The notes beneath the pieces are model-generated. The model saw nothing but the letters and a program-made list of their open reading frames with translations, did not search any database and was not told the DNA's origin. A DNA stretch of 60,997 bases from a virus, in IMG/VR virus record IMGVR_UViG_3300031565_011186, positions 1 to 60,997 of that record. One strand, 5' to 3'. Both the position numbers and the translations under genes were made by a program. Shown piece after piece: positions 33,343 to 39,391 of the stretch (the stretch's first letter is position 1; the number at the start of each line of letters is the position of its first letter).

Positions 33343-34131
33343 TTGACCGGCATCCCCTATCTCGATGAAGTCTGGAACGTGACCCACGGCTGCACGAAGG
33401 TCAGCGCGGGGTGCGCTAACTGCTACGCCGCACGGCTCAGTGACCGGTTCCCTCACGGCGGCAACTTCGGGGACGTTATCCCCCGTGAGAGCCAACTTGA
33501 CAAGCCGCTGCACTGGCGGCGTCCGCGGCGCGTCGGCGTCTGCTTCATGTCCGACCTTTTCCACGAGAGGGTGCCGGACGAGTTCCTGGACAAGGTGTTC
33601 GCGGTGATGGCGCTGACGCCTCAGCACACGTACGTGCTGCTGACGAAGAGGCCGGAGCGGATGCGGATGTACATCTCTGATCCGGCCCTAGATGATCGCC
33701 TGTGTGAATTGAACGAAGAACTCGGGCCACGCGGCTGGCCGCCCCCCAACGTCTGGCTCGGCGTGTCGGTCGAGAACCAGCAGGCCGCCGACGAGCGCAT
33801 ACCGCTGCTGCTGGAGACACCGGCGGCGGAGTGGTGGCTGTCGGTAGAGCCGCTGCTGGGGGCGGTCGATCTGTCGCGTTATCTGCCGAGCCCACACGTT
33901 CGTCTAACCGGCCGACCGACCCTCGACTGGGTTGTCGTCGGCGGCGAGTCCGGCCCGAAGGCGCGACCAATGGAGGGCGGCTGGCTCATGGACATCATGG
34001 CCGAATGCTCTGAGGCCGGAGTGCCCGTCTACGTGAAGCAGGACAGCGGGCCGCGACCAGGCCAGCAGGGGCGCATCCCCGACGCGCTGTGGGCTGTCAA
34101 GCAGTTGCCGTGGCCGAAGGAGGAACCATGA
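33343..34131 (+). CDS. Phage Gp37/Gp68 family protein (DUF5131)
   Basis: 262 aa. I choose the TTG at 33343 because AAGGAGAG lies 7 nt upstream; the frame extends further upstream without an SD. Hallmark: WNVTHGCTKVSAGCANCYA, three Cys as in this family, thought to hold an iron-sulphur cluster, then VCFMSDLFHERVP and YVLLTKRPERM, and VVVGGESGPKARPM. Widespread in mycobacterial and other phages; biochemical role not established. Confidence 0.8.
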   Translation: MTGIPYLDEVWNVTHGCTKVSAGCANCYAARLSDRFPHGGNFGDVIPRESQLDKPLHWRRPRRVGVCFMSDLFHERVPDEFLDKVFAVMALTPQHTYVLLTKRPERMRMYISDPALDDRLCELNEELGPRGWPPPNVWLGVSVENQQAADERIPLLLETPAAEWWLSVEPLLGAVDLSRYLPSPHVRLTGRPTLDWVVVGGESGPKARPMEGGWLMDIMAECSEAGVPVYVKQDSGPRPGQQGRIPDALWAVKQLPWPKEEP

Positions 34132-34270
34132 AACGGTTCGAAAGGACGGTGGTCTGAGGTGTCAACGCGCAGTTGCCCTAGCGGCTATCTTGCTGGCGGC
34201 TGCGCTCTTCGGAAGGGAGGTCGCGAACGAAACACGGCTCGGGCGCTGGCGTAGCGGCGCTCGATATCGG

Positions 34271-34870
34271 ATGGCGGTGCTCCTGGGGCTGATAGTCCTC
34301 AGCAGCGCCTTTCTAGGAGGCAAGACAGATGGATGCCCAACAGATCCTAGTTGTACTCGCAGCGATGATAGCGGCCGCGCTGTCCGGTTCCTTCTTCGCG
34401 GAATACCGGCGGCGCTCCGAACAGCACCGCGAACGCTCCCAAGTCCGACGCCTGACGCGACACCCCTAGAGTTCGTCGCTCCTCCTGCAGCCACGCCGCC
34501 GACGGAACCCCCTGCCACCAGGGCGTCGGCGGCCGGCTATATCTCGGGCCGGCTGACGCACTACGGCGGCGGGCCGGTCTGGGGCGACGCCGTCGACTAT
34601 AACGGCCGCCAGATGGGTTGCCCAGGCGCCGGCCTCTACGATAGTGCCGACCCGACGATCGTCGCGGTCGGCCCCTCCCGCTACGCTGACTGGCCCTGCG
34701 GCACCGCCCTGAGCATCTGCGGGCCTACCGGCTGCCTTACCGCCATCCGTCAGGATGCCTGCCCAGGTTGTGGGCCCTTCCTCGTCGACGGAAGCGAATC
34801 CCTCTTCCGCGCCGTCTGCGGCGCCGGCGCCTCCGGATCCTGCGAGATCTCCATCACCGCCGCCCCATAA
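34271..34870 (+). CDS. Secreted double-psi beta-barrel (expansin/RlpA-like) protein
   Basis: 199 aa from the ATG at 34271; a TTG at 34190 would add 27 residues. A hydrophobic N terminus (MAVLLGLIVLSSAFLGG) is a likely signal peptide. A Pro/Thr-rich linker of about 60 residues follows, then a barrel domain: GRLTHYGGGPVWGD, WPCGTALSICG, and DACPGCGPFLVDGSESLF, with six or more Cys as in barwin/expansin-type domains. Such domains bind or loosen cell-wall polysaccharide. No clear SD for 34271; a second gene is nested at 34329. Confidence 0.6.
   Translation: MAVLLGLIVLSSAFLGGKTDGCPTDPSCTRSDDSGRAVRFLLRGIPAALRTAPRTLPSPTPDATPLEFVAPPAATPPTEPPATRASAAGYISGRLTHYGGGPVWGDAVDYNGRQMGCPGAGLYDSADPTIVAVGPSRYADWPCGTALSICGPTGCLTAIRQDACPGCGPFLVDGSESLFRAVCGAGASGSCEISITAAP
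34329..34469 (+). CDS. Nested small membrane protein, 46 aa
   Basis: ATG 8 nt after TAGGAGG (34315-34320 region), in a different frame inside the double-psi barrel gene. One TM helix (ILVVLAAMIAAALSGSFFA) and a very basic tail (YRRRSEQHRERSQVRRL). It has a better SD than the enclosing gene, so the two either overlap by design or the outer start is elsewhere. Confidence 0.45.
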   Translation: MDAQQILVVLAAMIAAALSGSFFAEYRRRSEQHRERSQVRRLTRHP

Positions 34871-34946
34871 TCGCCACGGCTGGCCCCCACGGCCCCACTT
34901 TCTTCGAAATAGGTCGAACTTTCTGAGGATTCTCGCGCCACAACCC

Positions 34947-34975
34947 TTGACTTCCATGGCCGTGACGGCTATATT
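34947..34975 (+). promoter_or_regulatory. Sigma70-type promoter with GCCGTGACGGC operator
   Basis: TTGACT (34947-34952), 17-bp spacer, TATATT (34970-34975). Palindrome GCCGTGACGGC at 34959-34969 touches the -10. Transcription would start near 34982, where a two-codon ORF (ATG AAG TGA) begins. Confidence 0.75.
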
Positions 34976-35240
34976 GGACTCATGAAGTGAACCACAGGCG
35001 CGGGGCAGGCCAGCAAAAAACAAGCCCCACGGACACCGGCCGGAGCGAGGGAGCTAACACGGCTCGCCAGGGAACCCGCCCAGGCACGACAGCCCCCAGG
35101 CCCAAAACCCCCAGGGACGGCCGGAGACAAGGAGGGAAGCAGAAAGGCCGGAGACGACCGCGAAGCCTCCCGAGGGCGCCAAGAACGGAAGAGCAAGCGC
35201 GCAAGCGCGGACACGCCGAGAAGCGCCCGAGCAGAAGGAA

Positions 35241-35322
35241 GCCGAAACGAGGCGGGAACGCCTCGTCGCCTCAGGGTCACCTCCTGGGGCCTGAGGATGG
35301 CAGGTGAACGAAAGGATGAACG
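35241..35322 (+). promoter_or_regulatory. Structured leader, class II (GCCGAA + GNRA hairpin)
   Basis: GCCGAA precedes an 8-bp hairpin ACGAGGCG-GGAA-CGCCTCGT (35247-35266) and a second hairpin from 35269. The start codon lies 82 nt after the G of GCCGAA. The leader at 35578 repeats this plan with a different stem and an 81-nt distance. Confidence 0.5.
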
Positions 35323-35577
35323 ATGGATCTGGCAACGGTAGTCATCGAGGGGACGATGAGGGCGGGGGCCATGTACGTCGCCGAGAAGCACCTGACCATA
35401 GACTTCGCGGCCGTGACCGCGCGGATGCGCGATATCGTCAGGGCCGAGTACGGCGAACTGATGGAGACGTTGAAGGACGCCCTGGACGGCAACATGGGCG
35501 ACGCCATGTACCGCCAGGTCATCAACACCTTCTGCACCTCCTGGGCCATCCGCGCGGTTGATAACAGGGCGCGCTGA
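35323..35577 (+). CDS. Hypothetical protein, 84 aa
   Basis: ATG after AAAGGAT. Helical (TARMRDIVRAEYGELMETLK), slightly acidic. First protein gene in a series of small genes with structured leaders. No family recognised. Confidence 0.55.
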   Translation: MDLATVVIEGTMRAGAMYVAEKHLTIDFAAVTARMRDIVRAEYGELMETLKDALDGNMGDAMYRQVINTFCTSWAIRAVDNRAR

Positions 35578-35658
35578 GCCGAAACGCCCGCGAGGGCGTC
35601 CGTCAGGACTGACCGCCTGGCGCCGATGAGGCAGGTCGAACGAGGAGGGATTGAGACG
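35578..35658 (+). promoter_or_regulatory. Structured leader, class II
   Basis: Begins directly after the stop with GCCGAA, then hairpin ACGCCC-GCGA-GGGCGT (35584-35599, GNRA loop), then GTCAGGACTGAC and a GCCT/AGGC repeat, then SD GAGGAGGG. Same plan as 35241-35322 with compensating stem changes. Confidence 0.5.
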
Positions 35659-35970
35659 ATGACTGGCCGGAAGTTCAGCAGGGGCAAGGTTCGGCTCGTG
35701 ACCTGCGACGGTTGCGGCAAGCTCACCACGTCGGGAATCGACGGTTGCGTTGGCTTGAATCTCTGCCGCGAGTGCTTCAACGATGTCAACGGAGAGAACG
35801 CGCACAGCGACTATGGCCACGATGAGGCCGTTGCTGGGGGCGACTATTGGCCCAGGGGCTGCGAGAAGTGCAGGGCCGCGGCGGAAGATGCGAAGATCAT
35901 CGCCACGTTCAAAGCTATCAACGCCGCCGACCACAAGCGCGACGCCGAGGAGGCAGGTGAGGGCCGATGA
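35659..35970 (+). CDS. Zinc-binding hypothetical protein, 103 aa
   Basis: Cys pairs CDGCG, CRECF and CEKC at roughly residues 14, 36 and 73 suggest one or two zinc sites. Start at 35659 follows GAGGAGGG. Ends acidic/basic mixed (KRDAEEAGEGR). Overlaps the next gene by 4 nt. Unknown role. Confidence 0.55.
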   Translation: MTGRKFSRGKVRLVTCDGCGKLTTSGIDGCVGLNLCRECFNDVNGENAHSDYGHDEAVAGGDYWPRGCEKCRAAAEDAKIIATFKAINAADHKRDAEEAGEGR

Positions 35971-36215
35971 CTGACCTCACGCGCGGACAGCAGCAGCAGC
36001 AGAACAACAGGGATCGCGGGACTGGGCGGTACCGGACGGGGAACCGCTGCGACGTTTGCCAAAGGCCGGTGCCTTTCTACGACTACTTCGGCAACGCCGA
36101 CCTGCCCTGTGTCTGCAGCCGGAAGGCCTGCCTGAGGGCACTGCACGAGTCAGACCTGGCGGCCGGCCGGCGCGATGACACCTTCGCGGAGTTCTGGGCG
36201 CTGGTGAGGCGATAG
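35967..36215 (+). CDS. Hypothetical zinc-finger-like protein, 82 aa
   Basis: N terminus is Gln-rich (RGQQQQQNNRDRG). CDVC and CVCSRKAC could bind zinc. The fold around VPFYDYFGNADLPCVCSRKA resembles treble-clef fingers. SD is within AGGTGAGGG. No known family. Confidence 0.5.
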   Translation: MTDLTRGQQQQQNNRDRGTGRYRTGNRCDVCQRPVPFYDYFGNADLPCVCSRKACLRALHESDLAAGRRDDTFAEFWALVRR

Positions 36216-36225
36216 GAGGAAGCAC

Positions 36226-36435
36226 ATGGCCTGGAAGATCGTATTCGAGACGGTAGAGGACGCCATTCGGAGCGCCCGCACCGACCGGCGCTACGGGCAG
36301 AGGATCGCGATAGTCTGCGCCACGAGGCGGGGATATCGCAAGGTAGCCCTAGCGGAGGGACAGGCGGCACGGACGTGTTGGCGGGGCGCTCATCTGGTCT
36401 GCGTGGTGGAGTTAGATGGCACCGTCACGCACTAG
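36226..36435 (+). CDS. Hypothetical protein, 69 aa
   Basis: SD AGGAGGAAG 5 nt upstream. Small alpha/beta-like protein (WKIVFETVEDAIRSARTD, HLVCVVELDGTVTH), basic. Its stop codon is the first base of the class I leader hairpin at 36434. Confidence 0.5.
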   Translation: MAWKIVFETVEDAIRSARTDRRYGQRIAIVCATRRGYRKVALAEGQAARTCWRGAHLVCVVELDGTVTH

Positions 36436-36501
36436 GGGCTCCTGCCCCTGGACTCGGCCCTTCGCTGGAGGGGCCGGATGCAGCAGCAGGAGGAGAGAAT
36501 C
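36434..36501 (+). promoter_or_regulatory. Structured leader, class I (loop complementary to SD)
   Basis: Hairpin 1 AGGGGC-TCCT-GCCCCT (36434-36449); hairpin 2 at 36455-36476, 9 bp with cap TTC-GCTG-GAG; SD CAGGAGGAG from 36487. CTCCTG (36439-36444) in and beside loop 1 is fully complementary to CAGGAG (36487-36492). ATG is 68 nt from hairpin 1. A pseudoknot that hides the SD is possible. Confidence 0.6.
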
Positions 36502-37089
36502 ATGTCTACCCCTTACAAGGCAGAAGACGAGCGGGTGCTCAGGGTCAGCATCGAGAGCGCCCAGAAGTCCATGGCCGAGTCCTTCGCCCTCATAGTGAGG
36601 CGCCTGCGCGAAAAGGCCGACGACATTGAGCGGCAGACGATGCGGGCCGTCGAGGCCGGACTGGACGGCGCCCTGGCCGGTGCTTACGTCAACATCGCCG
36701 ACGCGGTGCTGAACGAGATCGAATGGCTCTCCCCGAACCTGCCGGTCAGCCAGATCCAGCGGGAGGCGCGGCGCCTCGTCCAGTACGAGGCCATCCTCCA
36801 GCAGATGGGCGTCCTGGTCACCGACGAGGAGCGCGCTGGCGAGGCCGCCCTGGCCGCGAACCAGGCAATCGTCGACAAGGTGAAGGCCATGATCGAGGCG
36901 GGCGTGCCGGTCAAGGTCAGCGGCAACAGGATCGTAGACGTCGCCGTCGGCGGTTATGGCTACGCAGACCGGCCGATCATGTTCCGGCTGAAGGGCCGCA
37001 AGTACATGCGGACGGCGACGACCGCGGACGTCGAGGAACTGAAGGCGGCCGACAATCCGAGTTATGTATCGCGCCGGTCAGTGAAATAG
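36502..37089 (+). CDS. Hypothetical protein, 195 aa
   Basis: Helical N-terminal half (SIESAQKSMAESFALIVRRL), then a more compact C-terminal part with VGGYGYADRPIMFRLKGRKY. Preceded by a class I structured leader. No family recognised. A new promoter follows immediately after its stop. Confidence 0.55.
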   Translation: MSTPYKAEDERVLRVSIESAQKSMAESFALIVRRLREKADDIERQTMRAVEAGLDGALAGAYVNIADAVLNEIEWLSPNLPVSQIQREARRLVQYEAILQQMGVLVTDEERAGEAALAANQAIVDKVKAMIEAGVPVKVSGNRIVDVAVGGYGYADRPIMFRLKGRKYMRTATTADVEELKAADNPSYVSRRSVK

Positions 37090-37093
37090 GGAC

Positions 37094-37123
37094 TTGACTT
37101 TCCCTGGCCGTGACGGCTATCGT
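37094..37123 (+). promoter_or_regulatory. Sigma70-type promoter with GCCGTGACGGC operator
   Basis: TTGACT (37094-37099), 18-bp spacer, TATCGT (37118-37123). Operator palindrome at 37107-37117. The predicted start near 37130 places the class I leader at the very 5' end of the transcript. Confidence 0.75.
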
Positions 37124-37133
37124 CACACAGCCA

Positions 37134-37201
37134 GCGGGGGCTCCTTGCCCCTGCGATGGCGACTCGCCGGAGCCGCCGTCGGAGCAGCAAGGAGGAGAGT
37201 G
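37134..37201 (+). promoter_or_regulatory. Structured leader, class I
   Basis: Hairpin 1: 8 bp at 37134-37154, loop TCCTT. Hairpin 2: 37155-37180, GATGGCG/CGCCGTC plus CTC-GCCG-GAG cap with one A-C mismatch. SD AAGGAGGAG from 37189. CTCCTT (37141-37146) is complementary to AAGGAG (37189-37194). ATG is 68 nt from hairpin 1. Confidence 0.65.
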
Positions 37202-38224
37202 ATGAGCCACGAAGTCGAGAGCATGATGTACACGGACTGGGAAGCGCCCTGGCACGGGCTAGGCGTTCCCGTTCACGAGGCGCCCAACAGCGCCGAGGCC
37301 CTGAAGTTGGCGGGCCTCGACTGGCTGGTGGAGCAGGTGCCGGTCTACGTCGCCTCTGCCGGTAAAGGCAAGGGCGCGCCGGACGTCGAGGTGCCAGGTT
37401 ACAAGGCGGTCAGGCGCGACTCGGACGGGCGGATCTTCACCGTGCGGTCAGAGAACTTCCAGCCGTTTCAGAACCACGAGATGTTCGAGTTCCTCGACGC
37501 GCTCGTGGGCACGGGCGACCTCAAGTTCGACACCGCTGGCAGCCTCTTCGGCGGCAAGAAGGTCTGGGCCCTGGCGCGGACGCCGCAGACGATCAAGATC
37601 GGCGGCACGGACGAGATCCGGCAGTACATCCTGGTGGCGAACGGCCACGACGGGCACACGGCCCTGCAGGCGCTGGCGACCGACGAGCGCGTCGTCTGCC
37701 GCAACACCCTCAACGCCGCCCTGGCGCGCAGCAGGAAGACGAACGGCCTGGAGGTGCGGGTCTACCACAGTAGCAAGCTGGCCGACCACGTCGCGGAGGC
37801 CCGCCGGATCCTGGGCATCGTGAACGTCGAGTTCGAGACCTTCCGCCAGGCGGCCGAGGGGCTCGCGGCCGAGGACGGCATGCCGTACGTCGACAAGCTG
37901 CTCAACGCGATGTTCCCGCCGCCCACGGGCACCAACGCTGCAGCGAAGACAGTCTACGACCAGAAGCGCAGCACCATCGAGGGGCTGGTCAAGGCCGCTG
38001 ACGGGAGCGCCTGGGGCCTCCTGAACGGCATCACGGCCTTTGTCGACCATCGGGTGAGCCGCAGCAAGAAGGACGACGCCTCCAGCCGAAGGATGAACAG
38101 CGTGCTGCTGGGCCCCGACGCCGAGTTCAAGACGCGGGCTGCCCAGACCCTGCTGGACATGACGGGGATCTACGACAGCCTCATGCGCGACCGCGAGGCC
38201 ATGATGGTGCAGGTACGAAAGTAG
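37202..38224 (+). CDS. DUF932 family protein (phage/plasmid-like)
   Basis: 340 aa. Matches the family pattern: WEAPWHGLGVPVHEAPNSAE near the N terminus, VRSENFQPFQNHEMFEFLDA, and VVCRNTLNAALARSRKT in the middle. These proteins occur in phages and plasmids; no function has been established. Expression is controlled by its own promoter, operator and leader. Confidence 0.85.
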   Translation: MSHEVESMMYTDWEAPWHGLGVPVHEAPNSAEALKLAGLDWLVEQVPVYVASAGKGKGAPDVEVPGYKAVRRDSDGRIFTVRSENFQPFQNHEMFEFLDALVGTGDLKFDTAGSLFGGKKVWALARTPQTIKIGGTDEIRQYILVANGHDGHTALQALATDERVVCRNTLNAALARSRKTNGLEVRVYHSSKLADHVAEARRILGIVNVEFETFRQAAEGLAAEDGMPYVDKLLNAMFPPPTGTNAAAKTVYDQKRSTIEGLVKAADGSAWGLLNGITAFVDHRVSRSKKDDASSRRMNSVLLGPDAEFKTRAAQTLLDMTGIYDSLMRDREAMMVQVRK

Positions 38225-38228
38225 CGGC

Positions 38229-38284
38229 GGGCTCTGCCCTCCGTGAGCGGGCTGCAGTTTTCTGGGGAAGGTTTGCAGCCCGCT
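38229..38284 (+). promoter_or_regulatory. Hairpin pair in leader of 38323
   Basis: GGGC-TCT-GCCC (38229-38239) is followed by a perfect 11-bp stem AGCGGGCTGCA/TGCAGCCCGCT (38246-38256 and 38274-38284) with a 17-nt loop. No U-run follows, so attenuation or mRNA protection is more likely than termination. CCTCC at 38238-38242 could also pair with the SD. Confidence 0.5.
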
Positions 38285-38322
38285 GACGGGCGGTTAAAGC
38301 AAGACTCACAAGGAGGAACAAG

Positions 38323-38796
38323 ATGATCGAGAAGGGCAGCCTCCAGGTCGGCGACGTCCTGGTGGCCAAGTTCAAGGGCGTGACCTACCACGCATCCGTC
38401 AGGGCGAAGAACGGCGACGGCACGCTGGTCTACGAGGCCATCGACGGCCCCGCGGCCGGCACGGAGTTCAAGACCCCTTCGGCCCTGGGGAAGGTGATCA
38501 CGGGTCACGAGTGCAACGGCTGGGCGTTCTGGAGCATCGAAGGCAAGGAACCTGTGAAGGCCCCGCGCGTCGCGCGCGCCAAGAGCAACCTGGTCGAGCG
38601 GTTCCAGTGCCCCGACTGCACTCACATCTTCCAGACTGCTGCCGCGGCGAAGCGCTGCCTCTGCCAGGGGGCCAAGGCGGCGCGGCTGAGCGGCACGCAC
38701 CTGGAGCCGGTCAGCGTCATGATCGACCCCATGGGGCCGGCCAAGGCGGAGGCCGCGGTCACGGTCACGCGCGAGCCGGCGGAGCCGGCCGCCTAA
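38323..38796 (+). CDS. RAMA-domain-like protein, 157 aa
   Basis: Residues 1-75 (GDVLVAKFKGVTYHASVRAK, then ITGHECNGWAFWSIEGKE) resemble the RAMA/DUF2924 fold associated with adenine-methylation systems. CPDC and CLCQG further on may bind zinc. C terminus Ala/Pro-rich. SD AAGGAGGAA upstream. A link to the DNA methylases at 42518 and 48151 is possible but unproven. Confidence 0.55.
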   Translation: MIEKGSLQVGDVLVAKFKGVTYHASVRAKNGDGTLVYEAIDGPAAGTEFKTPSALGKVITGHECNGWAFWSIEGKEPVKAPRVARAKSNLVERFQCPDCTHIFQTAAAAKRCLCQGAKAARLSGTHLEPVSVMIDPMGPAKAEAAVTVTREPAEPAA

Positions 38797-38800
38797 GCAC

Positions 38801-38874
38801 CGGAGGGGCTTCCGGCCCCTTCGCCTGCGCCTTCGCGGGAGGGCGCGGACGTCAGCGCCGGAAGGAGGAGCAGC
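38801..38874 (+). promoter_or_regulatory. Structured leader, class I
   Basis: Hairpin 1: 9 bp at 38801-38823 around AGGGGC-TTCCG-GCCCCT. Hairpin 2: GCGCCTTC-GCGG-GAGGGCGC (38827-38846). CTTCCG (38809-38814) is complementary to CGGAAG (38859-38864), which begins the SD CGGAAGGAGGAG. The GTG start is 71 nt from the AGGGGC stem. Confidence 0.6.
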
Positions 38875-39081
38875 GTGACCTACAACTACCGATACCAGCA
38901 CTGCAAACCTGAGGACGTGGCGACAGGCGCGCGGATCATCAAAGACGAACTCGGCTGGCAGGACACTGCGGATCCGAAGGAGGCCCTGCAGACCGTCATC
39001 GGCAAAATGATGGATCTGTGTGACCTCATCGCTGCGGTTGCGCCGACAAAGGAGGAATCCGATGGCGGTCTACGAAGGTAA
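38875..39081 (+). CDS. Hypothetical protein, 68 aa
   Basis: GTG start, SD GGAAGGAGGAG. Small acidic helical protein (KPEDVATGARIIKDELGWQD). Behind a class I leader. Overlaps the next gene by 20 nt. Confidence 0.5.
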   Translation: MTYNYRYQHCKPEDVATGARIIKDELGWQDTADPKEALQTVIGKMMDLCDLIAAVAPTKEESDGGLRR

Positions 39082-39391
39082 ACACGGGCACGACGTCACG
39101 CGCAACGGGATCGCCTTGGACTTGGCGCCCTCCCTGAAGGCCTGGAACCACAGCCCCACGGGATTCTCCTGGGGCTACGGCGGCAGCGGGCCCGCGCAGT
39201 TGGCGCTGGCGCTGCTCCTGGACGCCACGGGCGACGCCGAGCTATCAGTCAGGCTGCACCAGACATTCAAGTGGGCCTTCGTGGCCGGCTGGCCCACAGG
39301 CTGGCGCATCACCTCAGAACGGATTCGGGATTGGGTCGACGAGCGCCGTCCCGCTGACGAGGAGGCCACCGATGCCCAGGATCCAGTATGA
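39062..39391 (+). CDS. DUF6166-like protein, 109 aa
   Basis: ATG at 39062 after AAAGGAGGAA. The core SPTGFSWGYGGSGPAQLALA followed by LLLDATGD, then FKWAFVAGWPTGWRITSERI, matches a small uncharacterised family often seen in phages and mobile elements. Overlaps the Spo11-like gene by 20 nt. Confidence 0.65.
   Translation: MAVYEGKHGHDVTRNGIALDLAPSLKAWNHSPTGFSWGYGGSGPAQLALALLLDATGDAELSVRLHQTFKWAFVAGWPTGWRITSERIRDWVDERRPADEEATDAQDPV

Larger units (their letters stand above)
34871..35322. other. 452-bp gap: promoter plus purine-rich structured RNA region
   Basis: Holds the promoter at 34947-34975 and then about 340 nt with strong purine bias. A frame from GTG 34987 to 35307 would encode a 106-aa protein rich in Arg, Lys, Gly and Pro with no SD and no fold. 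GGCCGGAG occurs three times. Two hairpins close the region: 35247-35266 (8 bp, GGAA loop) and 35269-35296 (CCTCAGG/CCTGAGG, loop containing CACCTCCT). I favour a noncoding leader RNA over a protein. Confidence 0.5.

Noticed and set aside
34987-35307. 106-aa very basic ORF after the 34947 promoter
   Set aside because: No SD, no fold, extreme Arg/Lys/Pro/Gly bias; treated as part of a structured RNA region rather than a gene.
38043-38058. GTCGACCATCGGGTGA, resembling the late box
   Set aside because: Lies inside the DUF932 coding region and encodes conserved residues; the similarity is partial.
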